Part shown: in pieces, positions 32,037 through 41,790 of the stretch | How positions within the stretch are numbered: position 1 is the first letter of the stretch | Layout: each line of letters starts with the position of its first letter | Assembly (NCBI GenBank): GCA_021832305.1 | Contig: JAKBLB010000003.1 | Coordinates: forward strand, 59,756 to 123,755 | Direction: 5' to 3' | Length of the DNA stretch: 64,000 nucleotides | From: Pseudomonadota bacterium | GTDB lineage: Bacteria; Pseudomonadota; Gammaproteobacteria; Burkholderiales; Ferrovaceae | Notes under the pieces: model-generated | What the model was told of the DNA's origin: nothing | Seen by the model: the letters and a program-made list of their open reading frames with translations, nothing else | Database searches by the model: none | Made by a program: the position numbers and the translations under genes

Positions 32037-32999
32037 TCAGACCTGCAATAACCCGGCTCCCCAGGTGAAACCGCCACCCACGGCTGCCAGCAAACCCAAC
32101 TGTCCGGATTTGAATTGTCCGGAACGCCAGGCATGATCCAGCGCCAAGGGAACGGATGCCGCCGAGGTATTCCCCTGCTCAGCGACCGTGCGCACCACGC
32201 GCTCCGGCGCTATCCCCAGTTTATGAGCCGTGGCTTCGATGATGCGAATATTGGCTTGATGAGGGATGAAGCAATCTACCGCCGCAGGTGTCAGGCCATG
32301 CTCAGTCAGAATTTCACGACTGACCTGATCCAGTACCTTGACGGCAAATTTGAAGACAGCGCCGCCATCCATTTGCACGGTGGGCTTACCCAGCACCTGC
32401 CCCTCACTCATCGAACCGGGAGCTGAGAGCAAACCGGCATAGCGACCATCAGCATGTAAGCGTGTCCCCAGCAGTCCCGGGGTCTGTGATGCACCCAGAA
32501 CCACTGCACCGGCTCCATCGCCAAAAAGGACACAGGTATTGCGATCGTTCCAGTCGAGCAGATGGGTAAAAGTTTCTGCGCCGACCACCAAGGCCTGGCG
32601 CACCGAGCCTGAACGAATGTACTGATCCGCCACGGACAGCGCATAGAGAAATCCTGTACATACCGCCTGTACATCAAAAGCCGGTGCGCCGGTATTTGCA
32701 CCCAGTTTGGCTTGAAGCAAACAGGCCGTGCTGGGAAAGGCCATGTCCGGCGTGGTGGTCGCCACTACGATGAGATCCAGTTGATCCGGTCTCGACCCGG
32801 CCGCCTCGAGCGCGCGACGCGCAGCCTCCAGCGCCAGATCACTGGTGGTTTGTCCGGCCGCCCGAATATGGCGCTGATGAATTCCCGTTCGACTGCGAAT
32901 CCATTCATCATTGGTCTCGACCCGTTGCGCGAGATCGTCATTGGTGACGATCCGTTCCGGAAGATAACTGCCTGTTCCCAATAGTTTGGAATAAATCAT
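32037..32999 (-). CDS. fabH: 3-oxoacyl-ACP synthase III
   Basis: [65 protein letters not shown]. Confidence 0.97.
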   Translation of the reverse strand: MIYSKLLGTGSYLPERIVTNDDLAQRVETNDEWIRSRTGIHQRHIRAAGQTTSDLALEAARRALEAAGSRPDQLDLIVVATTTPDMAFPSTACLLQAKLGANTGAPAFDVQAVCTGFLYALSVADQYIRSGSVRQALVVGAETFTHLLDWNDRNTCVLFGDGAGAVVLGASQTPGLLGTRLHADGRYAGLLSAPGSMSEGQVLGKPTVQMDGGAVFKFAVKVLDQVSREILTEHGLTPAAVDCFIPHQANIRIIEATAHKLGIAPERVVRTVAEQGNTSAASVPLALDHAWRSGQFKSGQLGLLAAVGGGFTWGAGLLQV

Positions 33000-34027
33000 G
33001 ACGCCAGATTCTCCCGTTCCCGTACAGCTTCACGGATGCGCCCCAGCACGTTGCTGCGCACCTCCGTCACGGCGTATTGCAATGCATGACGGAAGGCGTA
33101 GTCATCGGCCCCTCCATGACTTTTGACCACCAGCCCCCTGAGCCCCAACAGACTGGCTCCATTGTACTGACGATGATCCACTCTGCGCTTGAATCGATTC
33201 AGGACAGGCAGAGCCACCGCCCCCGCCAGCCGCGTCCAGAAAGATCGGTTAAACTCGGCACGAATCATCTGTCCCAACATCCAGGCCAGACCTTCCGAGG
33301 TCTTCAGGACGACATTGCCCACGAATCCATCACAAACCACGACATCTACCGTCCCTTTGTAAATATCATCCCCTTCCACATTACCATGAAAGCGAATAGG
33401 AGCTGAGCGTAACAATTCGGACGCGCGCTTGATGATTTCATTTCCCTTGATGGCCTCGTGCCCGATATTGAGCAACCCGACACTGGGCTGGGGACAGTCC
33501 GGACTGGTGGCCAGAATGGAACCCATGATCCCGAATTGAAGAAGATGTTCGGGAGCACAATCCACGTTGGCCCCCAGATCCAGCACATAGACTGGCCCGC
33601 GCATGGAAGGCATGGTGGTGGCAATGGCTGGGCGTTCGATACCCGGCATCATTTTCAGGACGAAACGTGCCGTTGCCATGAGAGCCCCGGTATTCCCCGC
33701 ACTGACACAACAATCCGCAGCACCGGACTTCACCAGATTGATCGAGACCCGCAGGGAAGAATCCTTCTTGTTCTTGAGGGACAGGGAAGGAGATTCCTCC
33801 ATGCTGACCAATTGGCTGGCTTCATGAATGGCGATGCGCGCGCGCACCGATCCATACACGGGCGAGGCAAGGAGAATGGATTCAATGGGCGCACGCAAGC
33901 CGACCAGAGTTACGGCGACTTCAGGGTCCTGCGCCAGAAAATCGAGGACGGCCGGAATGACCACAGCGGGACCGTGATCCCCCCCCATGGCATCGACCGC
34001 TATCGTCAGCAAACGAGTCACAGACAC
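32996..34027 (-). CDS. plsX: Phosphate acyltransferase PlsX
   Basis: [63 protein letters not shown]. Confidence 0.97.
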   Translation of the reverse strand: MSVTRLLTIAVDAMGGDHGPAVVIPAVLDFLAQDPEVAVTLVGLRAPIESILLASPVYGSVRARIAIHEASQLVSMEESPSLSLKNKKDSSLRVSINLVKSGAADCCVSAGNTGALMATARFVLKMMPGIERPAIATTMPSMRGPVYVLDLGANVDCAPEHLLQFGIMGSILATSPDCPQPSVGLLNIGHEAIKGNEIIKRASELLRSAPIRFHGNVEGDDIYKGTVDVVVCDGFVGNVVLKTSEGLAWMLGQMIRAEFNRSFWTRLAGAVALPVLNRFKRRVDHRQYNGASLLGLRGLVVKSHGGADDYAFRHALQYAVTEVRSNVLGRIREAVRERENLAS

Positions 34028-34048
34028 GCGGTAATGTTGAAATGGAAA

Positions 34049-34228
34049 TCAGTCGTTTTTGGACTGAATCACTTTACGGCCACGGTAAAAGCCATTCGGG
34101 CTGATATGGTGCCGCAAATGGGTTTCTCCCGTCGTCGGTTCCGTCGCCAGTGGCTTGGCCGTCAAAAAATCATGGGCACGATGCATGCCGCGCTTGGAAG
34201 GGGACTTTTTATTTTGTTGAACAGCCAT
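34049..34228 (-). CDS. rpmF: 50S ribosomal protein L32 (59 aa, below the ORF-track cutoff)
   Basis: Manual minus-strand translation [59 protein letters not shown]; canonical position between yceD and plsX. Confidence 0.95.
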   Translation of the reverse strand: MAVQQNKKSPSKRGMHRAHDFLTAKPLATEPTTGETHLRHHISPNGFYRGRKVIQSKND

Positions 34229-34272
34229 GGTTCTGACTCCTAAATAATCAATAATGTAACGTCAAGCATCCA

Positions 34273-34782
34273 TCACTCGCGTGATGGGCCTTTCAAGGCC
34301 CCCAACACGGCAAATGGCCTTGTCTTGCCCGCCAAGGCTTTCCCGGCATTTCCAGCTTCGACACAGGTCTCTCCTGCGTGTGCTGGAGCAAACGGCAAAG
34401 CCAGCAATACTTCCTCTGCAACCCATTCGGCAATATCCAACGATGCCGGAATGACCAGAGTTTCCTCTTCAGGATCTTCGCTTTCAAGATCTGGCAGTGC
34501 TGCCTCGCTACCCACGAAGTGTATTCGCGAATGGGCCTCCAAATCAAATGAGAGCCCGGAAAGGCATCGTCGACATACCAACCAAAGCCGCCCGTCGACC
34601 TGAACGTCAAGAAGGCGCCGCCCTCTTTCATCCACCCATCCACGCACTACAAACCGAATCTTACCTTCGGGAGAAAACAGGTACTCCTGCAAGACGGGGA
34701 TCTGATCCGGGCAGCACTCCCCCTCGACCCGCTCTGCAAGGGTCGTAAAGCGATAGGGGTCGAGTACGGGCGCATCAAACAT
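34273..34782 (-). CDS. yceD: YceD/DUF177 family protein
   Basis: VQVDGRLWLVCRRCLSGLSFDLEAHSRIHFV; upstream of rpmF. Confidence 0.88.
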   Translation of the reverse strand: MFDAPVLDPYRFTTLAERVEGECCPDQIPVLQEYLFSPEGKIRFVVRGWVDERGRRLLDVQVDGRLWLVCRRCLSGLSFDLEAHSRIHFVGSEAALPDLESEDPEEETLVIPASLDIAEWVAEEVLLALPFAPAHAGETCVEAGNAGKALAGKTRPFAVLGALKGPSRE

Positions 34783-34904
34783 AAGCCCTCGATTCTACCG
34801 TGCAACCCGGCTTTCTGTCAAAGATTTGTCCGCTTCCGTCAAACCGCTGCGGCAACTTTGCTATACTCTCCCCCTCGCAATTCTCCCCGTATTGATCTCG
34901 CCCC

Positions 34905-35483
34905 ATGACCCCCCTGATTCTGGCTTCCAGTTCACCCTACCGCCGAGAATTGCTCGCCCGCCTCCAGATTCCTTTCATTTGGGAAGCCCCGGATATCGAC
35001 GAAACCCCGGCCAAAGGAGAGCATCCGGAAGAGACTTGCCTGCGCCTGTCGTTGGAAAAAGCCCGCGCCATCGGCCGCCTCCACCACCAGGGTCTGATCA
35101 TCGGCAGCGACCAAGTGGCAGAACGGGAGGGACAGGCCATCAGCAAACCCGTCAACCATGAAGCCGCTGTGGAACAGTTGACCTGGGCCAGTGGCCGCGC
35201 CTTGAAATTTCATACAGGGCTTTGCGTTCTGGATGCCGCTACCGGCCGCCATGAATCCCTCCGGGTGACCGTTACGGCCCATTATCGGGTGCTGAGCGCA
35301 GCGCAAATCGAACGCTACCTGCGCAATGACCAACCCTATGATTGTGCCGGTAGCGGACGCATCGAAACCCTGGGCATCACGTTGGTCGAAAAGGTGATCA
35401 GCGAAGATCCTACCGCCTTGATCGGGCTTCCGCTCATTGCGCTGACTACCCTGTTGGCGCATTTTGGAATCGTCCTTCCTTGA
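34905..35483 (+). CDS. maf: Maf/YceF-type nucleotide pyrophosphatase
   Basis: LILASSSPYRRELLARLQIPF, IIGSDQVAEREGQAISKP, YDCAGSGRIETLG. Confidence 0.95.
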   Translation: MTPLILASSSPYRRELLARLQIPFIWEAPDIDETPAKGEHPEETCLRLSLEKARAIGRLHHQGLIIGSDQVAEREGQAISKPVNHEAAVEQLTWASGRALKFHTGLCVLDAATGRHESLRVTVTAHYRVLSAAQIERYLRNDQPYDCAGSGRIETLGITLVEKVISEDPTALIGLPLIALTTLLAHFGIVLP

Positions 35484-36220
35484 TGATACCCCACGGCACG
35501 CTGTACCTGCTTCCCGTCCCTTTGAGCGAGGCGCCGGAAGCACTCCTGACACTGTCGCCCCGATTACTGGATCGTTTCAGACAACTTTCCTTCTTTGTCG
35601 TGGAAACCCCCAAGACGGCCCGCCGTCTGCTCAAACAGATCGACCATCCGCTTCCCATCGCCCAGTTGACCCTGTCCCCTCTGACCCGGGAGACCCCGAC
35701 GGCTCAACTCGAGTCTCTGCTGGCACCGCTACGTCAAGGACATGGCCTGGGACTTTTGTCAGATGCAGGCTGCCCTGCCATCGCCGATCCCGGGGCGCGT
35801 CTGGTCAATGCTGCCCATACCGCAGGATTTAGGGTCGTGCCCGAAACGGGTCCCTCATCGCTGCTGCTGGGTCTCATGGCCAGCGGGTTGGAGGGTCAGC
35901 GCTTCACCTTTCACGGCTACCTCCCCACACCAGAGATAGCCCGTAACGCGCGCCTAGTTGAGTTGGAAAAGCGTTCGCGAGCCGTTCAGGAAACCCAGGC
36001 GTTCATAGAAACCCCCTACCGCAATGAAGCCCTCTTCGCCAGCCTGTGCCGCACCCTGCACGCCACGACCCAACTCTGCGTCGCCCGGGATCTGACGGGG
36101 CCCCAGGAATGGGTCTGGACCGCTCCAGTATCCGAATGGCAGCGCCATCCTCACCCCGACCTGCACCACCTCCCCACCTTATTTCTGTTTCTGGCGCGCT
36201 CGTCCGGGCGCGGCGACTGA
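35480..36220 (+). CDS. SAM-dependent methyltransferase, RsmI-like (tetrapyrrole methylase fold)
   Basis: GTLYLLPVPLSE, GLLSDAGCPAIADPGARLVNAAHTAG, ETPYRNEALFASL. Confidence 0.88.
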   Translation: MMIPHGTLYLLPVPLSEAPEALLTLSPRLLDRFRQLSFFVVETPKTARRLLKQIDHPLPIAQLTLSPLTRETPTAQLESLLAPLRQGHGLGLLSDAGCPAIADPGARLVNAAHTAGFRVVPETGPSSLLLGLMASGLEGQRFTFHGYLPTPEIARNARLVELEKRSRAVQETQAFIETPYRNEALFASLCRTLHATTQLCVARDLTGPQEWVWTAPVSEWQRHPHPDLHHLPTLFLFLARSSGRGD

Positions 36221-37171
36221 CTCCTCTCCCGATCTCGCCAAACGGGTCAGGATCTGGACCAGAGGGGGCGGCAAGGGAGCCTCGAAGGCCAGCGGACGCT
36301 GGTCCAGGGGATGAACGAAGGATAAGCGGGCTGCGTGTAAAAACATGCGCTTGAGACCCAAACGGGTCAGTTGATGATTCCAGTCATAATTGCCATATTT
36401 GTCATCCCCGGCAATGGGAAACCCTAAATGCGCCAGATGTACCCGAATCTGGTGGGTCCGTCCCGAGAGCAGGCGCGCTTCCAGAAGGGTGGCTTCAGGC
36501 CAGGTCTGGAGCCGGGTGAACAGGGTTTCCGACGGCTTTCCTTCCGCCTGGACGACCACCCGTCGTTCACCACTGGCCGTCATGTATTTATGCAAAGGGA
36601 AATTGACGCGCTGCCGGGCTTGGGGAAACCGGCCTTGCACCAAGGCAAGGTAGGATTTTTCCATGCGGTTGTGGCGCAACAGTTCATGTAGCGCCACCAA
36701 GACGGCACGCTTCTTGGCCACCAGCAACAACCCCGAAGTATCTCGATCGAGGCGGTGCACCAACTCCAGGAAACGGGCCTCGGGCCGATCCTGACGCAAT
36801 TGCTCGATGACTCCCAGCCGGATGCCGCTCCCTCCATGGACGGCCACCCCGGCCGGCTTGTTCAGAACCAGTAACCCCTCGTCTTCATGCAGGATCTCCG
36901 AATGCAGGGAAACTGGCAGAGGAAGCACCATCTCCCCCTCCTCAGGCGTCGCCCGACGTACCGGAGGAATCCTCAGACGATCCTGATTTTGAAGCCGATA
37001 GGAAGGATCGACACGCTTGCTGTTGACCCGTACCTCGCCGTTGCGCAACAGACGATAGACATGACTTTTGGGGACCCCTTTGAGGTACCCCTGCAGAAAA
37101 TTGTCGAGACGCTGACCGACATGATCTTCATCCACTTCCAGCCATTCCACGAATGCTTTGCTTAATGTCAT
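36179..37171 (-). CDS. rluC: 23S rRNA pseudouridine synthase RluC-type
   Basis: S4 domain GQRLDNFLQGYLKGVPKSHVYRLLRNGEVRVNSKR; LVHRLDRDTSGLLLVAKKRAVL; LLSGRTHQIRVHLAHLGFPI. Confidence 0.94.
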   Translation of the reverse strand: MTLSKAFVEWLEVDEDHVGQRLDNFLQGYLKGVPKSHVYRLLRNGEVRVNSKRVDPSYRLQNQDRLRIPPVRRATPEEGEMVLPLPVSLHSEILHEDEGLLVLNKPAGVAVHGGSGIRLGVIEQLRQDRPEARFLELVHRLDRDTSGLLLVAKKRAVLVALHELLRHNRMEKSYLALVQGRFPQARQRVNFPLHKYMTASGERRVVVQAEGKPSETLFTRLQTWPEATLLEARLLSGRTHQIRVHLAHLGFPIAGDDKYGNYDWNHQLTRLGLKRMFLHAARLSFVHPLDQRPLAFEAPLPPPLVQILTRLARSGEESVAAPGRARQKQK

Positions 37172-37592
37172 TATTTGTTTTAGAATAAGTGTTTGTGGAA
37201 TCCATGCCCAGTTTAGTCCAGGTACGGCGGAGAACTTCTGCCCCATCCGGCAGGATATCTGCAACAAATGAATGATACGGATACTGACCATCGAGACTTC
37301 GCTCATTATCTCATCGAACCGATGATCAGTCTTCGACTCTGGTTAATCTCGCTCACCAAAAAGTAGCGATAGTTGTTGATTTGCGCGCTGACCGCTCCGT
37401 ATTTGATTGATCCGGCGTTTATAGATACACACGTCGTTGAAGGTAATTCCCATCGTGACCCACAAGAGGTTGTTCACCATTAAAACGGATTTCCAGACTC
37501 TTTGAAGGATCATTCGCGGACTTCCCCTTAATCCGGGAGATTCGCTGGAGGGTGTTTACCGCCCGGCAGCCCCAGCGCGCTGGAGCCTGAGC

Positions 37593-40313
37593 ATGAAAAG
37601 AATGTTGTTTAACGCCACACATACGGAAGAACTCCGGGTGGCTATCGTCGACGGTCAAAAACTGATCGACCTTGATATCGAATATTCCGGTAAGGAACAG
37701 AAAAAAAGCAATATTTACAAAGCAGTCGTCAGTCGTGTCGAGCCTTCGCTCGAAGCCGTCTTCGTGGACTACGGTGCAGAACGGCACGGTTTTCTGCCCT
37801 TCAAGGAAATTGCCCGTACTGCCTTGGGCGACGACGAAGGAGATTTTTCCCGCCAACGCATCGCCAGTTTACTCAAGGAAGGTCAGGAACTCATTGTCCA
37901 GGTCGACAAGGATGAGCGAGGAAACAAGGGTGCGGCCCTGACCTCTTTCATCAGTTTGGCAGGCAGATATCTGGTATTGATGCCCAACAACCCGCGCGGT
38001 GGCGGCGTTTCACGACGTGTGGAGGGAGAAGAGCGCGCCGAATTGCGGGATGTCCTCGCTCAACTCGAAGTCCCTGCCGGCATGTCCCTGATTGCCCGCA
38101 CTGCGGGCATTGGTCGCTCGGCTGAGGAGTTACAGTGGGACCTCAACTATCTCCTGCAATTATGGGCTGCCATTGAGGTTGCTGCCACAGGCCAGAAAGG
38201 CGCCTTCCTGATTTACCAGGAAGGAAGCTTGGTCATTCGGGCCATTCGCGACCTGTTCCAGCCCGATATTGGTGAAATCCTCATCGATACCGAACTCATT
38301 CACGAGCAAGCGCGCCAGTTCATGAGTCACGTCATGCCTGGGAACGTCAATAAGGTCAAATTGTACCATGATGACGTGCCACTTTTCTCGCGCTTTCAGA
38401 TCGAACACCAGATTGAAACGGCTTACCGCCGTGAAGTCAATCTACCCTCCGGCGGGGCCATCGTCATCGACCATACCGAGGCCCTGGTCTCTGTAGATGT
38501 CAACTCGGCCCGTGCCACACGAGGTTCGGATATCGAACATACAGCGCTCAACACCAATCTTGAAGCAGCCGATGAAATTGCTCGTCAATTACGTTTGCGC
38601 GACCTGGGAGGGCTCGTCGTCATCGATTTCATCGATATGGAAAACCCGCGCAACCAGCGCGAGGTGGAAAACCGCCTGCGTGATGCCCTGCGCTACGACC
38701 GGGCGCGCGTTCAAACCGGCAAGATTTCCCGCTTTGGTTTGCTCGAACTGTCCCGCCAACGGCTGCAGCCTTCCCTCGGAGAAACCAGTCATACTCCCTG
38801 CCCACGCTGTCATGGAACCGGAGTGATCCGCGATACGGAATCCTCTGCCCTGCATATTCTGCGCATCCTGCAGGAAGAAGCCATGAAGGACAATACAGCC
38901 ATCGTGCGCGCTCAGGTACCGGTAGATGTCGCCACATTCCTGCTCAATGAAAAGCGCCCGGACATCTATGGCATAGAGGCCCGTCTCAAGGTCCATGTCA
39001 TGCTGATCCCCAATATTCACATGGAAACGCCCCACTACTCCGTGGTACGCATTCGCCATGATGAAGCCAATCAAATGGACTTCACGGAAGCCAGTTACCA
39101 GTTGGTTGAAGTTCCTGCCGAGAATCAGGAACCCCGGGTCCATGCGGTCACTACGCCCAAACCTGACCGTCCCATTGCTGCGGTCCGCGGCATCACCCCT
39201 CAGCAACCCGCACCCATGCCCGTAGTCAGTGCCCCGGCACCTGCCTCCCCACCCGCGCATACCTATCGCGAACAAGAGCGCAAAGGTTTGTTCGGGACCA
39301 TCATGGGTTGGCTGAAAGGTAACTCTGAACCTGCGGGGACACCTTCCAAAACCGTTTCGACAGTTCTCCCTACCGAAGTCAGGACAGCACCCCCTGTTCC
39401 TGCTCGTTCCGAACGAGAGGATCGTCGCCCCCCGCGTCAACGACGGGAACGACGGGATCGTGGTCAGCAGAACCGTCCTCCAGCCCCTGGGACCACTATC
39501 CAGAGTGAGGTGGCAGTTCTGGATACCCAGGCAGAAACCAGGTCTGCCCCCAAACCCCCTCGCACACAAAGACGAATCCGCCCCACGGATGACTCCGCCT
39601 CCCCTCCCAGTATCATGACGGCAGAACTGCCCGTCGTAGAAGGAGAGGAAGTCAGCACCGTACCGGCAGAAAAAGAAGGTCGGCGCCGGGGACGACGGGG
39701 AGGACGACGTGAAAAGTCTCGCCGTTTCAATGGGGCCATTGCGCCATCTTTTCCCCGCTCTGAGCCGGACACACAGAAGGAAGGAGATGAGGAGGAGAGG
39801 GAAGAAGGGCTGCATGCGCCCGTTTCCGCCTTGCCCGGCACAGAAGAAGTTCATCAGGACGGTGCCACCCCTGCCGTGACCCTCGCACCCCCAGCCGAGT
39901 TGGAAATCCTGTTGCCCGAAGCAAAAAAAGAGAATCTCTTCCCCAGCGCAGAGCCCTTGATCATTTCCACCCTGGTGTCCTCTCCGGATACGATGGATGA
40001 ACGGAGTCCTGATGCAACTTCCCACACAGAACCCGTCCAGTCGCCATTGCCTGCGGAAACGGTGCTCCATGAACCTCCTGCTGCAGTGGTCTCGGCTCCT
40101 GCGACCTCCCTTCGGGAGGAAACGCTGACGGTTCCTCCCGAATCCGGTCTGGTGTTGGTACAGACTCGCATGGTTGCTCAGGAACCCGAGGAACTTCCCG
40201 CACCGGTACGGCGGCGACGCACCGCGCGCACGCGCTCCGCTCCTGTCCAGAGTGAACCTTTGATGCAGGTGGAAACACAAAATTCGTTGACGACTCCTGA
40301 CATCACCGAATAA
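37593..40313 (+). CDS. rne: Ribonuclease E
   Basis: [31 protein letters not shown]1 domain, [47 protein letters not shown]; long low-complexity C-terminus. Confidence 0.97.
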   Translation: MKRMLFNATHTEELRVAIVDGQKLIDLDIEYSGKEQKKSNIYKAVVSRVEPSLEAVFVDYGAERHGFLPFKEIARTALGDDEGDFSRQRIASLLKEGQELIVQVDKDERGNKGAALTSFISLAGRYLVLMPNNPRGGGVSRRVEGEERAELRDVLAQLEVPAGMSLIARTAGIGRSAEELQWDLNYLLQLWAAIEVAATGQKGAFLIYQEGSLVIRAIRDLFQPDIGEILIDTELIHEQARQFMSHVMPGNVNKVKLYHDDVPLFSRFQIEHQIETAYRREVNLPSGGAIVIDHTEALVSVDVNSARATRGSDIEHTALNTNLEAADEIARQLRLRDLGGLVVIDFIDMENPRNQREVENRLRDALRYDRARVQTGKISRFGLLELSRQRLQPSLGETSHTPCPRCHGTGVIRDTESSALHILRILQEEAMKDNTAIVRAQVPVDVATFLLNEKRPDIYGIEARLKVHVMLIPNIHMETPHYSVVRIRHDEANQMDFTEASYQLVEVPAENQEPRVHAVTTPKPDRPIAAVRGITPQQPAPMPVVSAPAPASPPAHTYREQERKGLFGTIMGWLKGNSEPAGTPSKTVSTVLPTEVRTAPPVPARSEREDRRPPRQRRERRDRGQQNRPPAPGTTIQSEVAVLDTQAETRSAPKPPRTQRRIRPTDDSASPPSIMTAELPVVEGEEVSTVPAEKEGRRRGRRGGRREKSRRFNGAIAPSFPRSEPDTQKEGDEEEREEGLHAPVSALPGTEEVHQDGATPAVTLAPPAELEILLPEAKKENLFPSAEPLIISTLVSSPDTMDERSPDATSHTEPVQSPLPAETVLHEPPAAVVSAPATSLREETLTVPPESGLVLVQTRMVAQEPEELPAPVRRRRTARTRSAPVQSEPLMQVETQNSLTTPDITE

Positions 40314-40317
40314 ACCT

Positions 40318-40359
40318 GCCCATCCCTCGCTCGGATGAAGTTCCGAACGGGAGATGGGC
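40318..40359. terminator. Bidirectional hairpin terminator between convergent rne and DUF2252 gene
   Basis: GCCCATC...TCGGA-tgaagt-TCCGA...GATGGGC inverted repeat. Confidence 0.65.
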
Positions 40360-40370
40360 GGATAGCATTA

Positions 40371-41576
40371 TTAGGGAAGTTCGCCAGCCTTCTCGATCCC
40401 TGCGTAGTAGTCGCGCCAGATTTTCCAGTCCGCACGGACCTGTTGGGCACAGATGAGTGCCCACTGCAACAGACCAGAATGCCAGTCCGTCCGTTGTCCA
40501 AAGGCGATCAGTTCGTCCGGGCCAGCCGCCCCTTGTCGCCCGCTTCCGCGCAGATGGGCCCAGGCCGTCACTTGGCCACAGGTTTCCATGAGGTATTGCC
40601 AATCCTGGAGAGAGGTCTTGGGAAGTAAACAGACCCGGTCCTCGCTTGGCTGCAGTCCACGCAACAAATAGGGCTTGCCACTCATTTGGACCGCCCGTAG
40701 AAACGCCATGGAACAGGCTTGCAGGCGAAACTGGATATTCACGACCCGCTCTGCCTCGCTGCCCCAGGCAGGTTGAGGGACCTCACTGCTCAAGGATAGG
40801 GCCGATGAAAGCGCCTCTTTGAGATCGAGCAGATAATTTCCATCCGGTGATCCTTTTCCCTCCACCAGCACAATGTAACGATCGACCCCCAGACTGCCCG
40901 TCCCGGCAATCCGCCGGGCTACGTCATGCATCGTAAACCAGGTCGGGTCATCAGACTGGCGCGCCAGATCCTCCATGAAATCGGTTACCTGGTGTCGTTG
41001 TTTCTCGGTCACCGGCAAAGCTTTCCCGATCGTCAGATTCAGGTGCCGGTGATGTCCTTTGAGGATCGTTCGGGAATTGAGATAATCCACCCGTTTACGC
41101 CCCTTCAACCCCTCCAGCAATGATCGCACTGGTCCGTTGGCCGTCTCCTTTTCCACCCAGCGCGACTTTCCTGCGGCCAAAGCCGCACCATAGGCCCGTA
41201 CGTAAATGCCACAGAGGGTATCGCCCAAGGAACCGTCTCCTGTCACTTCCCGACAACCCAGATGGACACTGGTCAAAAATCGCACCAGATCCCAGGTACA
41301 CGGGGCAAGGGCGGCTTCATCAAAATCATTGATATCAAAATAGACCAGTCGGTTATCCCCCTTGTAACTGCCAAAATTCTCCAGGTGCAAGTCCCCGCAG
41401 GACCAGGTCAGAGGAGCCGATGTCTTCAAAGCGTGGGCGGGTAACGTGGCATAGAACCAGTGGCAGGTCCCACGCAAAAAAATGAAGGGGTTCTCTGCCA
41501 TCTTTTGATATTTCAGGTTCAAACGTTCGGGATCGCGCCCCGCATTGAAGGTATTGATGGCTGCAATGCAATCCAT
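40371..41576 (-). CDS. DUF2252 family protein
   Basis: FLRGTCHWFYATL, TWSCGDLHLENFGSYKGDNRLVYFDINDFDEAALAPCTWDLVRFLTSV. Confidence 0.88.
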   Translation of the reverse strand: MDCIAAINTFNAGRDPERLNLKYQKMAENPFIFLRGTCHWFYATLPAHALKTSAPLTWSCGDLHLENFGSYKGDNRLVYFDINDFDEAALAPCTWDLVRFLTSVHLGCREVTGDGSLGDTLCGIYVRAYGAALAAGKSRWVEKETANGPVRSLLEGLKGRKRVDYLNSRTILKGHHRHLNLTIGKALPVTEKQRHQVTDFMEDLARQSDDPTWFTMHDVARRIAGTGSLGVDRYIVLVEGKGSPDGNYLLDLKEALSSALSLSSEVPQPAWGSEAERVVNIQFRLQACSMAFLRAVQMSGKPYLLRGLQPSEDRVCLLPKTSLQDWQYLMETCGQVTAWAHLRGSGRQGAAGPDELIAFGQRTDWHSGLLQWALICAQQVRADWKIWRDYYAGIEKAGELP

Positions 41577-41790
41577 GTCTTTCACTTGGTTGGATGGAGG
41601 AAATGAGGTATCATGCGCCACCGCTCCGGTTTTTGCCAAGATATCTCTTCCCCATGATCCAATCCCCGTCCACAGCCTGGATCAGCACACGATCATTATT
41701 ATGGCTCATTCTGCGCGAGATTCATGCGCTGCAGAGTCTGAATTTCCCGAATCCTCGCCTTTCGTTGCCCCAACAATGATGGTAAGGATC

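Noticed and set aside
38589-40280. 563-aa minus-strand ORF antisense to rne
   Set aside because: Shadow ORF of the GC-rich, low-complexity rne coding sequence; no recognisable domain, and the plus-strand RNase E is unequivocal.
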